Shown here in pieces: positions 33,877-42,709 of a DNA stretch of 64,000 nt (within the stretch, counting starts at the first letter, position 1; the number at the start of each line of letters is the position of its first letter). The translations under genes and the position numbers were made by a program. Source of the stretch: WVZH01 sp034430895 (lineage in GTDB: Bacteria; Chloroflexota; Anaerolineae; Anaerolineales; E44-bin32); contig DAOUDW010000042.1 of NCBI GenBank assembly GCA_034430895.1, positions 1 to 64,000 of the forward strand. The letters run 5' to 3'. The notes under the pieces are model-generated. The model was not told the origin of the DNA, did not search any database, and worked only from the letters and a program-made list of their open reading frames with translations.

Positions 33877-35038
33877 GCTGTCGCAATTCCTCCCAACGCC
33901 ATCGGTGACTTGTCTTATTTGACTGATTAATCATCACCATGCGATCGTTACATGAAAAGCAGGGATCAATCCCGGCCAGGATCATTGGCACGTCAGCCAG
34001 CTGGTGTCCTACGGCGAGTTTGATGACGGACATCATATTGCAGATCGTTGGCGTCCGTACTTTGATGCGGTCGGGGGTATCGCTGCCGTTGCTGCGGATG
34101 AAATAAAACAATTCACCGCGCGGGGCTTCCACGCGCAGTACAGTTTCACCTTGCTGGATACGTCGCGGCATGCGAACCGTCAGATCGCCTGAGGGCAGGT
34201 TTTTCAGGATCTGGCGGATAACCCGGTAGCTTTCGAATAATTCTCTGAGGCGTACCAACACGCGTGCTTTCAGGTCGCCGCTGTCGTCCAGTGTAATCTG
34301 GATGGGAAATTGATCGTAGGCTGCGTAGGGCGCTTCGATGCGAATATCTCGATTGACACCGGAAGCGCGCGCGGTGGGTCCGACAGTTCCCAGCACTTCT
34401 GCCTCCCGGCGGTTCATGGTGCCGATTTCATGCGTGCGCTGCAGGAATAAGGCGTCTGTGGAGACGACTTCGAGATAATAATGGGTTCGCTCTTCGAGGA
34501 AGTTGATCCCGTCAAGGATCGACTCTACTCGAGATTCATCTACATCGAATTTCACGCCGCCGAGTATGTTGGCGGAATAATTGACGCGATTCCCGGAGAG
34601 CTCTTCTAAAATATCCATGACCGTTTCGCGGTCGCGCCAGCTGTACATGAATAGCGTATCGAAACCCGCTTCGTGTGCGGTGACGCCGAACCAAAGCATG
34701 TGGCTATGAATGCGTTCGAGTTCGGCAAAAAGGACTCGTATCGCCTGGGCGCGGGCAGACACTTGCACTTGAGCGAGGCGTTCCACAGCCAGGCAGTATG
34801 TCATCCCGTGGATGTGGGAGCAGATTCCGCAGATGCGTTCCAGCATATATAGATTCTGTGTCCAGGTTCTGCTTTCCGTCGCCTTTTCGATGCCGCGGTG
34901 CGCATAGCCAAGTCTTACATAGGCGTCCTTAACGATCTCGCCATCGACGGTGATACGAAAGTGGGATGGTTCTTTTAGCGCCGGATGCTGAGGCCCAATG
35001 GGCACAGTGAAACTTTGCGCCGTCTTATGTTCTTCCAT
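33842..35038 (-). CDS. Group 4 [NiFe]-hydrogenase large subunit (NuoD-like)
   Basis: A 398-residue catalytic subunit. It is homologous to NuoD but keeps both nickel-binding cysteine pairs: RICGIC (Cys70, Cys73) and DPCFSCNDR (Cys360, Cys363). That marks a true group 4 hydrogenase rather than complex I. A 32-residue tail follows the C-terminal motif and suits removal by the HycI-like protease at the operon end. It would evolve or oxidise H2 against ferredoxin while driving ion transport. The ATG at 35038 shares a base with the upstream stop (TGATG), with GGGAG about 7 bases before it. Confidence 0.92.
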   Translation of the reverse strand: MEEHKTAQSFTVPIGPQHPALKEPSHFRITVDGEIVKDAYVRLGYAHRGIEKATESRTWTQNLYMLERICGICSHIHGMTYCLAVERLAQVQVSARAQAIRVLFAELERIHSHMLWFGVTAHEAGFDTLFMYSWRDRETVMDILEELSGNRVNYSANILGGVKFDVDESRVESILDGINFLEERTHYYLEVVSTDALFLQRTHEIGTMNRREAEVLGTVGPTARASGVNRDIRIEAPYAAYDQFPIQITLDDSGDLKARVLVRLRELFESYRVIRQILKNLPSGDLTVRMPRRIQQGETVLRVEAPRGELFYFIRSNGSDTPDRIKVRTPTICNMMSVIKLAVGHQLADVPMILAGIDPCFSCNDRMVMINQSNKTSHRWRWEELRQHGINYYQQRTA

Positions 35039-35544
35039 CAGCAATCTCCCAGGGTTACATAGGATCTGAGTTTGTCTTGGTCGAAATCTTTGCGTAGTGG
35101 AAAGACGTCTTCCGGCCAGTCGTCCGGCAGATATAAGCGAGATGGATTTCGCAAACCCTCGATGCGGATACCAAACATCTCTTGCAGCTCACGCTCGAAG
35201 ACTTCTGCGCTGGGAATGATCTCGCACAAGCTGGGCAGGCATCCATCTTGGCGAGGTACATTCAGGCGCAATGTGATAACCGCCTCGCCGACACAGAAGT
35301 GGTAGAGGACTTCTAATTCGCCACTTTCCAGCCCGGGATCCAGGCCAGTAATGGCGCATAGGTATCCCAGACGGATGACACGCAGACCGGCGACGATAGG
35401 GATCAAGTCATCACTTGTCTTCAAGCGCGCATCCAAACGGTTGGGTTCGGGGCGCGTGACCTCTGTCATCCACATCCATTGTTCGAGCAGCTGCGAAGCG
35501 GTTTTTAGTGTTTTTTCCGTGTCATTCATTATCCACCGTTCCAT
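35038..35544 (-). CDS. NuoC-like subunit of the group 4 hydrogenase
   Basis: A 168-residue soluble subunit of the NuoC/HycE-N type. It has FERELQEMFGIRIEGLRNPSRLYLPDDWPEDVFPLRKDF near the C-terminus, the hallmark of the 30 kDa complex I subunit. It contacts the large subunit in the peripheral arm. The start is either 35544 or 35529, each with a modest ribosome site. It is a separate gene here, not fused to the large subunit as in HycE. Confidence 0.88.
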   Translation of the reverse strand: MERWIMNDTEKTLKTASQLLEQWMWMTEVTRPEPNRLDARLKTSDDLIPIVAGLRVIRLGYLCAITGLDPGLESGELEVLYHFCVGEAVITLRLNVPRQDGCLPSLCEIIPSAEVFERELQEMFGIRIEGLRNPSRLYLPDDWPEDVFPLRKDFDQDKLRSYVTLGDC

Positions 35545-35566
35545 ATACCTCTGCGTTTGTTTACGC

Positions 35567-36034
35567 TTATTCTGATTCTGGCGACTTGATTTTGGTCAAC
35601 AGTTTAACCACGCCATCAATGATGGCTTCCGGACGAGGTGGGCAGCCAGGGATATAAGCATCCACAGGGATCACTTTATCGATACCGCCTAGCACGTTGT
35701 AGCATTCCCTAAAAACACCGCCTGTTAGCGCACAAGCACCAATTGCGACAACGAATTTCGGCGTATGCATTTGTTCGTAGATACGGATCAAGCGATCTCG
35801 GGCTTGTCTTGTGACGCCTCCCGTGCATAACAGAACATCGGCGTGCCGTGGACTTCCCTGGAGCTTGATGCCGAAGCGTTCCAAATCGTATCTGGGTGTC
35901 AGCGTGGCGAGAATCTCGATATCGCATCCGTTACATGAACCTGAGTTGAAGTGTAAGACCCAGGGAGAATTGATACGCGCCCATGTCTTCACCTTCTCGA
36001 GATTCAGCCGATACAGTTTTCCGTTCAAGCCCAT
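35567..36034 (-). CDS. NuoB-like hydrogenase small subunit
   Basis: A 155-residue small subunit with the proximal [4Fe-4S] cluster ligands Cys34, Cys37 (SCNGCD), Cys101 (GACALTGG) and Cys131 (PGCPPRPE). Unlike complex I NuoB, which has adjacent cysteines, it has the CxxC spacing of group 4 hydrogenases. It receives electrons from the ferredoxin subunit and passes them to the NiFe site. It lies 24 bases after the NuoA-like gene. Confidence 0.92.
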   Translation of the reverse strand: MGLNGKLYRLNLEKVKTWARINSPWVLHFNSGSCNGCDIEILATLTPRYDLERFGIKLQGSPRHADVLLCTGGVTRQARDRLIRIYEQMHTPKFVVAIGACALTGGVFRECYNVLGGIDKVIPVDAYIPGCPPRPEAIIDGVVKLLTKIKSPESE

Positions 36035-36058
36035 GATGAACCGCTCCCTGGATGTCTT

Positions 36059-36373
36059 TCAACCTAATATGAGTGCCAGCAAGGTCATTATCAAACCTGC
36101 GAGATAGATCACCGATATTGGGTTCGATCCGCCGCTTCCCAACACGAGTGTGCCCAGATGGAGAATGGCGAAGAACAACGCAATAATGAAGAAGGGACGA
36201 TACCCTGGTGCTGCCATTCGTCTCGGCGGCAACTCACCGCTGGCATACGTACTTGACTTCAGGATGGTATTCACCGTATCGCCGGCCAGGTATCGACCGG
36301 TCAAATAGAGCAGCGAGGCAAAAACCAGGTAGAGCATGAACGAAACCAGTGGATGATTAATCACAGTTCCCAT
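36059..36373 (-). CDS. Small membrane subunit, NuoA-like
   Basis: A 104-residue membrane protein with three hydrophobic helices. Between helices 1 and 2 lies a polar loop (STYASGELPPRRMAAPGYRPFFIIAL) that resembles the NuoA pattern, in which an ExG-type loop precedes the RPFF-like start of helix 2. The NuoA cysteine is not present. It lies between an antiporter-like gene and the NuoB-like gene, which is where a NuoA homologue would be expected. Assignment to NuoA rather than an Mbh-specific small subunit is tentative. Confidence 0.6.
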   Translation of the reverse strand: MGTVINHPLVSFMLYLVFASLLYLTGRYLAGDTVNTILKSSTYASGELPPRRMAAPGYRPFFIIALFFAILHLGTLVLGSGGSNPISVIYLAGLIMTLLALILG

Positions 36374-36415
36374 TGTCCACTCCCCGTTTTTACGGTTGGG
36401 TATGCCCGAGAATCG

Positions 36416-37933
36416 TTATGGTAGTGCAGCAGAAGAAACATTGAGAACACCTCGAATAAGCGCTTGCCCGGCCGGATTCGTGAGACTATCAACAAGCGTT
36501 GGCCAAACGCCAAACAGGAAGATGAGAAGCGTAAGGACAATCAGCGGGAGCTTCATACTCCACGGGACGCGTCCACCGTTGAGAATGTCTGTTGACGGTT
36601 TGTTGCGATATAGGACGTTCACCAACGGCGCGTAATAAGCCAGAGACAGTACACTGTTCAATGCTGCAAATACGATCAGCAGGATGATGGCCGTGTTTTG
36701 TGTCTCAAACCCGGCTACGAAGATTTGCCATTTTGATGTGAAGCCTGCGAGTGGTGGCAGGCCGCCAAGACTGAGCGCGGCGACGCTGAGGGCAAACGCC
36801 GGAATGGGGTAGAGCCGTGCAGCGCCGGCCAGATCCTCGATGCACAGCGGCTCGTGCCGATCGAGCAGGATGCGAAGTGCATAGAGAAATGAGCCGGCGG
36901 CGAGAAAAGCGAGACCTTTCATAATACCGTGGTTGATTAAGTGGAAGAAGCTTCCCTGTGCGCCGTCGGGGTTGTTGGTGTAATAGGATATTCCCAGGCC
37001 GATGAGCATGTAACCCAAATGCGCGATGGAGGAATACGCAAACATGCGTTTGACTTGCCGCTGGCCAAGCGCGAGAAGGTTGCCTGCGAGCATGTTCAAG
37101 CAGCCGAAGCCCATCAGTACGACTCCCCATGCCGAAGAAATGTCGGATAAGGCGCTCAGACAACGAAGCAGCGCGATCAAGCCCGCTTCGATAACTACGC
37201 CGGAAAGCATGGCGCTGATCCCGCTCGGAGCTTGGGAGTGTGCATCAGGCAGCCAGGTGTGAAGTGGTACGAGCGCGCTCTTCACACCAAAACCGATGAT
37301 GAAAAGGCCACCGGCTGTGAGTAGAACAGGTGAGGGGGCTGCAATTCGGCGGATGCTGGCCAGACTGAGGTCGCCGTACTGCGAGAATACGAGACTGATA
37401 CCGATCAACACCAGCGTGGAGCCAGCGGCACTTTGCACGAGGTATTTCACGCCGGCTTCTAATGAAGGGGGTTGATCCCGATAGAATGCCACCAGCAGGT
37501 ACGAAGTGACCGCCATCGCCTCGAACCAGATCCACAAGTTGAACAAGTCGCTTGCGCAGGCGAGGCCGATCATCACCCCGATCATGGCAACAAGCATGGC
37601 GAAGAACTTCTCCTGGCCGGTCTCCTTTGCCAGGTAGGACTCTGAAAAAAGTGCCACGAGAGTTCCCAGCGTTAAAGTGACTCCTATAAAAAGTAGACTT
37701 AAGCCATCCATCTGAAGCGAGATGCTGCCGATGCTGAATGACTGTGTTCCCGACGCTGCATAGTCGTTCACCACAAGCAGAAAGGGAATCCATGTCGCAA
37801 CGAGAGAGACAAAGCCCACAATTTGTGCAATTTTGCTTCGTTTCACGCGCTGCCCGATACGACCCGTCAGGTAAATGAGAGGCGTGGCGAGCAAAGGAAG
37901 TGCGATGAGCCAGTGAAAAGCATTCGAGGTCAT
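36416..37933 (-). CDS. Antiporter-like subunit (NuoN/NuoM/MrpD type)
   Basis: A 505-residue membrane protein with about 14 hydrophobic helices. It has the proton-antiporter core: conserved Glu in WIWFEAMAVTSY, the Lys helix with LVPLHTWLPDAHSQAPSG, MLSGVVIEAGLIALLR and a C-terminal LPPLAGFTSKW. It forms one ion channel of the membrane arm. The ATG at 37933 follows GGAG and lies one base after the upstream stop. The sequence does not decide between H+ and Na+. Confidence 0.9.
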   Translation of the reverse strand: MTSNAFHWLIALPLLATPLIYLTGRIGQRVKRSKIAQIVGFVSLVATWIPFLLVVNDYAASGTQSFSIGSISLQMDGLSLLFIGVTLTLGTLVALFSESYLAKETGQEKFFAMLVAMIGVMIGLACASDLFNLWIWFEAMAVTSYLLVAFYRDQPPSLEAGVKYLVQSAAGSTLVLIGISLVFSQYGDLSLASIRRIAAPSPVLLTAGGLFIIGFGVKSALVPLHTWLPDAHSQAPSGISAMLSGVVIEAGLIALLRCLSALSDISSAWGVVLMGFGCLNMLAGNLLALGQRQVKRMFAYSSIAHLGYMLIGLGISYYTNNPDGAQGSFFHLINHGIMKGLAFLAAGSFLYALRILLDRHEPLCIEDLAGAARLYPIPAFALSVAALSLGGLPPLAGFTSKWQIFVAGFETQNTAIILLIVFAALNSVLSLAYYAPLVNVLYRNKPSTDILNGGRVPWSMKLPLIVLTLLIFLFGVWPTLVDSLTNPAGQALIRGVLNVSSAALP

Positions 37934-37934
37934 A

Positions 37935-39683
37935 TCAGGCTCCAACCATAAGGAGTGCCAGCAGGATACAGAGCGCGGCACTGATACCGGCGACATTCAT
38001 GTTGAGCTGTCCGCTGTGCGCTGCGCGCAGAAGCCTGGAAGCCTGCTGTGTGATGCGGATAACGGCTGCGTATATGATTTCCAAGCCGTAACCTGAATCG
38101 ATGTAGCGAGTCAGTAGCTTGGGTATGCGGAATAGCGTTTCGATGTGAACTCGCAAATGCCAGCATAATCCGCCGAGGACAATCACGCCCAGCGCGATGT
38201 AGGTTATAGAGGCGCTGAAGATCTCTTCAATTAGCGCGGCCAGATTTGTGATATGGATACCGTGAAAGGGGAGCGAATCCATCAGCAGCGAACTAAAATT
38301 CGAGGCATACAGCCAGGTTGTGAGTACTCCTGCAGCGAGAAGAGTGAGTGAGATCCGCATGGCGAGTGGCGCGCTGTGCACCTTACATGCTTCTCCGGAT
38401 TTTCCACAAAACGTCATGCTGTAAATCCGTAGCGTATACCATGCGGTCAGGCCAGCACCAGCGAGCATACAGATAAAAGCCCACTGTGGGCCCTGATGCA
38501 AACCGCTTTCCAGGATCAGTTCTTTGCTGAAGAATCCATTGGCGAGGGGAAGTCCGGCAAGCGCCAATCCGCCAATCAGGAAAGTGGCGTGGACGATGGG
38601 CATCTTCTTGCGCAAAGCACCCATGCGGCGCATGTCGCGCGTACCGGCGGCATGGATCACGGCACCGGCGCCCAAAAACAAGAGTGCTTTGAACACCGCG
38701 TGACTGAGCAGGTGAAGCATACTGGCGAAAATGCCCCCTACGCCAATCGCATAGACCATATAGCCCAGCTGACTGATAGTCGAATATGCGAGAGCACGCT
38801 TGATATCGTCGGATCTCGTTGCCATTAACGCCGCCAGGATGGCAGATAATAGCCCGACGATCATGACACTCGTTTTCCATCCGGGTATCGATTCGAACGC
38901 CGGATAGAAGCGTGCCAGCAGATAGACGCCGGCATTGACCATCGTCGCCGCGTGGATGAGCGCTGTGACGGGTGTGGGCGCTTCCATGGCGTCTGGCAGC
39001 CAGGTGTGCAACGGGAACTGCGCCGATTTGGCCATAGCTGCCAGCAAAAAGCCAAAACCAATCGCAGCTAATAAACTGGCTTCAAATGTCGGAGCGGCTT
39101 CGAGAAAATCATGGATTTGGTAGCTGCCGATGTGGGAACGGATAATCAGCGCGCCGGCGAGAAGTCCAATTCCGCCGAATTGTGTAACGATTAACGCTTT
39201 TATACCGCCGGCAACCGCCTTGGGATCATCGTTGTGGAATGAAATCAATGCGTAGGAGCAAAAGGCCGTGATTTCCCAGAAAAAGAACATCAGCAGCATG
39301 CTGCCGGAGAGACCCAGACCGGACATGGCACCGATAAAAAACAGGATTAGCCCGTAATAACGACCGAGCTGGGCTTCGCCGTGCATGTAATCAATGGAGA
39401 AAAGCACCGCCAGACTACCGACGACCGAAGCGATGATCGCTAAAATGATGCCGAGGCCATCAGGAACGAGCGTGAGATCGCCGAAAAAATCACCCATTGG
39501 AATGCGTACGATGGGTGCATCTGACGGGTTGAGCAGAAGCAGAAGCGAGATGATCCCCGTGACGACAGCAAAGATGGATGCCACTGTATGCTGCAGCCTG
39601 GGACGATCGTTCCCGCAAATCCAAACGACCATCGTTCCCATCCAGGGCAGGAAAATACAGAGTAAGACGCATAGGAGTGCCAT
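37935..39683 (-). CDS. Antiporter-like subunit (NuoL/MrpA type)
   Basis: A 582-residue membrane protein of the NuoL family with about 15-16 helices. It has DYMHGE, FFWEITAFCSYALI, FPLHTWLPDAMEAPTPVTALIHAATMVNAGVYLL, KRALAYSTISQLGYM and LPLANGFFSKELI. A C-terminal extension of about 100 residues may correspond to the lateral helix of NuoL. With the NuoN-like protein it gives the hydrogenase two antiporter modules. It lies 3 bases after the NuoK-like gene. Confidence 0.9.
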   Translation of the reverse strand: MALLCVLLCIFLPWMGTMVVWICGNDRPRLQHTVASIFAVVTGIISLLLLLNPSDAPIVRIPMGDFFGDLTLVPDGLGIILAIIASVVGSLAVLFSIDYMHGEAQLGRYYGLILFFIGAMSGLGLSGSMLLMFFFWEITAFCSYALISFHNDDPKAVAGGIKALIVTQFGGIGLLAGALIIRSHIGSYQIHDFLEAAPTFEASLLAAIGFGFLLAAMAKSAQFPLHTWLPDAMEAPTPVTALIHAATMVNAGVYLLARFYPAFESIPGWKTSVMIVGLLSAILAALMATRSDDIKRALAYSTISQLGYMVYAIGVGGIFASMLHLLSHAVFKALLFLGAGAVIHAAGTRDMRRMGALRKKMPIVHATFLIGGLALAGLPLANGFFSKELILESGLHQGPQWAFICMLAGAGLTAWYTLRIYSMTFCGKSGEACKVHSAPLAMRISLTLLAAGVLTTWLYASNFSSLLMDSLPFHGIHITNLAALIEEIFSASITYIALGVIVLGGLCWHLRVHIETLFRIPKLLTRYIDSGYGLEIIYAAVIRITQQASRLLRAAHSGQLNMNVAGISAALCILLALLMVGA

Positions 39684-39686
39684 GGA

Positions 39687-39998
39687 TTATCCCTTCAGCT
39701 TACTCAGGTCTCGAACGTCGAGCGTGCCGACTCTGCGTCGAACTTGAACGGCAAGGGCGATGCCGATGACGGCCACGATCGTGTCGGCGACGATGACGGT
39801 TAGCGCCATACTTTGGGCTAGCTGAATTTCGTCACTCACGAAACCAGCGGTGATCAAGGCCAGGAGGGCAGACTTCACCAGGATTTGTATGGCGATCACG
39901 AGCTTGATCAGGTTATGACTGACCATCAAGCCGTAGAAGCCAATCCCAAGTAAGACCGCTACACCAACGAGGAAGATATTTACCGGAGATGGAGCCAT
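39687..39998 (-). CDS. NuoK/MrpC-like membrane subunit
   Basis: A 103-residue protein with three hydrophobic helices, as in NuoK and MrpC. The family pattern GLMVSHNLIKLVIAIQILVKSALLALI is followed by QSMALTVIVADTIVAVIGIALAVQV. The conserved glutamates of NuoK are largely replaced here, which brings it closer to the MrpC side. It follows the MbhD/NuoJ-like gene by 37 bases. Confidence 0.85.
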   Translation of the reverse strand: MAPSPVNIFLVGVAVLLGIGFYGLMVSHNLIKLVIAIQILVKSALLALITAGFVSDEIQLAQSMALTVIVADTIVAVIGIALAVQVRRRVGTLDVRDLSKLKG

Positions 39999-40035
39999 GC
40001 TGTCTCCTTCAATGTGATCCTTTCATGCACGAAGA

Positions 40036-40629
40036 TTAGAGCGAATCGAGTTTCTTCTTCGAATGGCGTTCTGTTGCTGCTGTCGATTGCTGCGCGAGGG
40101 ATTGAAGATCACGATCGCGCAGTGCGGCCACTTCTTCGGTCGCCGATCCCTCGAGTGGTGCTTTCGCCTCCGCAAGGATACCCAGCAAACCAAGAACGCC
40201 GGAGAAGATCAGTACGATTTGCACCAGTGTGTCCAGCCCTCTTTGCTGCCAGAGTGTTTCCACGAATGGTTCGACCTGTGATGTGCGTACGGGTGGTTCC
40301 ATGGGAAGGATCATAAAAATCAAGAGAAGCGAGCTGATTAAAACGAGGGCGACTGCGATTGGAAGTGGGATGATGTTGCGGACGGTTAATTCCTGGTCTC
40401 CGGCGACGTTAATCGCGAACACAAATAGAACGGTAACCAGACCTGCGCCGACACTGAGTTCGATCACCGCGACTTGCTCGGCGCCGAGGCTGTAGAAGAG
40501 AACGGAGAGCAGGGCACTGAGGCCGGCAAGCCAGAGCGCCGAAACCAATAAGGGCTTCGAACGAATGGCTTGCAAGGCGCTTATCAATGACGCTGCAATC
40601 AACAACGTGTAAATCACTATTCGTTCCAT
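40036..40629 (-). CDS. MbhD/NuoJ-like membrane subunit
   Basis: A 197-residue protein with about five hydrophobic helices. The segment LAGLSALLSVLFYSLGAEQVAVIELSVGAGLVTVLFVFAI matches the small domain shared by MrpB/MbhD-type and NuoJ-type subunits. The last 35 residues form a charged cytoplasmic tail rich in Glu, Arg and Lys. It is the first gene of the group 4 operon, so the promoter lies between 40629 and 40922, where GTAAC repeats are found. Confidence 0.78.
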   Translation of the reverse strand: MERIVIYTLLIAASLISALQAIRSKPLLVSALWLAGLSALLSVLFYSLGAEQVAVIELSVGAGLVTVLFVFAINVAGDQELTVRNIIPLPIAVALVLISSLLLIFMILPMEPPVRTSQVEPFVETLWQQRGLDTLVQIVLIFSGVLGLLGILAEAKAPLEGSATEEVAALRDRDLQSLAQQSTAATERHSKKKLDSL

Positions 40630-40813
40630 ATGGAATCCTTCACATCGATTTGGAAGGTTTTAGCCGGGCTGAAAAGCATTGTAGAGACTTGTGTGTTGTG
40701 TTTCGCAAGCATGGCGTGTGCCTCGTAACGTGATGCATGCAAGATTTACTTTGTACGAGGACATGCACAGTTGAATCGGCAACTGTTCCTCTACCGAAGT
40801 GTAGGTACTCTCG

Positions 40814-40852
40814 GTAACAATCCTGGTTGTGCTCGGGTAACAATTCAGTAAC
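40814..40852 (-). promoter_or_regulatory. GTAAC repeats upstream of the group 4 hydrogenase operon
   Basis: Three GTAAC copies lie at 40814-40818, 40837-40841 and 40848-40852 (GTTAC on the - strand). The last two are exactly 11 bases apart and the first 23 bases away, so all lie on nearly the same helix face. This is the spacing of direct-repeat sites for OmpR-family regulators, and an OmpR-type regulator is encoded right next to them. They sit 185-223 bases upstream of the operon start. Confidence 0.4.
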
Positions 40853-40922
40853 AGAGATTACAAATTTTCTGTTTCTTCGTGAGGGATAGGGAGGTATTGC
40901 CGTGTTTTGGGGATTTTAAAGA

Positions 40923-41603
40923 TTATTCGTTATCTTCCAGAGAGTAGCCGATACCGCTGATTGTAGTCAGATGGCGGGGATTCGATGGATCAGGCTCGAT
41001 CTTGCGTCGCAGCCGATAGACGAGTTGTTTGAGCATCACGCGATCCCCAGCAGCCGGGCCCCAGATCGAGTCAATCAACATATCAAATGGAAGGACCTGG
41101 CCGTAATTGATGACTAACACTTCCATCAGGCACGTCTCGAGTTTAGTGAGTTTGATGGGTTCATCATCACCAGATAAAACTTCATTTCGGGTAAGGTCGA
41201 GGGTGAGATTCCCGGCGGTCAGTGGAGCATTTGAAATCGGTTTCATTTCAGATCTGCGCAGCACGGCTTCCGAGCGTGCGACAAGTTGCCTGGGACTGAA
41301 CGGCTTTACAATATAATCATCCGCGCCCAATTCAAGACCTCTAACGACGTCATCTTCCTCACCACGCACGCTGAGAATAATGATAGGTGTGGATGCTTCC
41401 GTGCGGATGCGTTGGCAAACGGCAAGCCCGTTGAGTTTTGGCAGGTTGATATCCAAAATGATTAAATCGGGTTCGGATTCCCGCCAGCGATCCAACGCAG
41501 TTTGTCCGTCATGTGCGACGATGACCTCGAAACCAGCCCGCCGCATGGTGAAAGAAACCACATCGGCGAGGGCCAAATCATCATCAACGATCAAGGCTTT
41601 CAT
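40923..41603 (-). CDS. OmpR-family response regulator
   Basis: A 226-residue regulator with an N-terminal receiver (acidic pocket DDD, phospho-acceptor Asp51 in LDINLP, Lys in VKPFSP) and a C-terminal winged helix of OmpR type (LTKLETCLMEVLVINYGQV, then MLKQLVYRLRRKIEPDP). The ATG at 41603 overlaps the stop of the cognate kinase by 4 bases. The gene lies between its kinase and the group 4 hydrogenase operon on the same strand, so control of that operon is a natural guess. Confidence 0.92.
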   Translation of the reverse strand: MKALIVDDDLALADVVSFTMRRAGFEVIVAHDGQTALDRWRESEPDLIILDINLPKLNGLAVCQRIRTEASTPIIILSVRGEEDDVVRGLELGADDYIVKPFSPRQLVARSEAVLRRSEMKPISNAPLTAGNLTLDLTRNEVLSGDDEPIKLTKLETCLMEVLVINYGQVLPFDMLIDSIWGPAAGDRVMLKQLVYRLRRKIEPDPSNPRHLTTISGIGYSLEDNE

Positions 41604-42694
41604 ACTGGCCGTCCATTGATGGGCAGCGTGAACCAAAAGATCGATCCACCGTCTTGACGGTTTTCAACACCGAGTTCTCCGCAGTGTTCTTCGATGATGG
41701 CTTTCACGACTGATAATCCCAGACCAATACCATACTGTGTTCCGTCGTCGTTGCCAAGTCTTACAAAGCGTTTAAAAACCTGGCTTTTGTCCTTGTTTGG
41801 GATACCATCGCCTCGGTCCGCAATCGTCACACGTATTTTATCGTTTTCGATCTGTTCCAGCTTAAGTTCGATCTGTGTTCCAATCGGGCTGTATTTACTC
41901 GCGTTCGAAATCAAATTGACCAGCACCTGAGTCAAACGGGTCGGATCTGCCTGGATCACCGGAAAACGATCGGGTTTGCACAGGGACAATTGCTGGCGGC
42001 GGCGAGTAAGCAATGGCTGCATTACCCGCATCGCCTCGAAGAGTACGGAATCAAATTGGGTTGGGCGTTTGTGAATATGGAAATGGCCGGCTTCGATACT
42101 GATGCTCTCAAGCAGGTTGTCGATCAAAGTCTGTAAACCGGAGACGCTCATGTGGATCGAACCCAAGAGCTCACCTAATTCTGCTTTGGATAGGTTTTCG
42201 ATTTCTTCCAGGATAACTTCGACGGAGGCGTTAATAGCCGAAAGTGGCGTTCGGAATTCGTGGGTGATGTTGCCTAAAAAGTAGGATCGCAGGCTCTCGG
42301 CAGCTTGTTCCTCCGTGATATCTCGTAATATGAAGAATTTCTTCTCTTCGTTCTCCTCAGTTGAGGGGATGCAAACCCTGGCGATTTTAATAATCGCCAC
42401 TTCTCTTTCCTGCATTTGAAAGATGACTTCACGTACCTCTTCGTCTGCTGCACCGATATCCTGAGGAGACACTTCTGCTTTACGCGGAATAACAATTTCG
42501 TCAAGATGCAGTTTGACAATGCAGCCTTTATTCAATCCCGTTGCCCGTTCCGCGTTTTGATTGATGGATGTGATTCTGTCCTCCGCGTCGATCGCAATGA
42601 TGTTCTCGTGCAAACGCATGACGAGTGTTTCGAGCCATGATTTTATCGACGTCGATTCTTGCAAGCGGTGTTTGGATTTCCTGGTTTTGGACAT
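41600..42694 (-). CDS. PAS-domain histidine kinase (soluble)
   Basis: A 364-residue kinase with no membrane segment. A PAS domain (about 20-128, with IIAIDAEDRITSINQNAERATG and the FFILRDITEE end) precedes HisKA (His145 in THEFRTPLSAI) and an ATPase domain (NLISNASKYSP, GIGLGLSVV). The PAS domain suggests cytoplasmic sensing of redox state or a ligand; no haem or flavin ligand can be assigned. The domain boundaries closely mirror the C-terminal half of the kinase at 45264, so the two are paralogues. Confidence 0.9.
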   Translation of the reverse strand: MSKTRKSKHRLQESTSIKSWLETLVMRLHENIIAIDAEDRITSINQNAERATGLNKGCIVKLHLDEIVIPRKAEVSPQDIGAADEEVREVIFQMQEREVAIIKIARVCIPSTEENEEKKFFILRDITEEQAAESLRSYFLGNITHEFRTPLSAINASVEVILEEIENLSKAELGELLGSIHMSVSGLQTLIDNLLESISIEAGHFHIHKRPTQFDSVLFEAMRVMQPLLTRRRQQLSLCKPDRFPVIQADPTRLTQVLVNLISNASKYSPIGTQIELKLEQIENDKIRVTIADRGDGIPNKDKSQVFKRFVRLGNDDGTQYGIGLGLSVVKAIIEEHCGELGVENRQDGGSIFWFTLPINGRPV

Positions 42695-42709
42695 GCGATA
42701 TAAGTTGTA

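Noticed and set aside
33842..35038. Assignment as complex I NuoD
   Set aside because: Both CxxC pairs that bind nickel are present, and a maturation protease gene is in the operon. Complex I NuoD lacks these cysteines.
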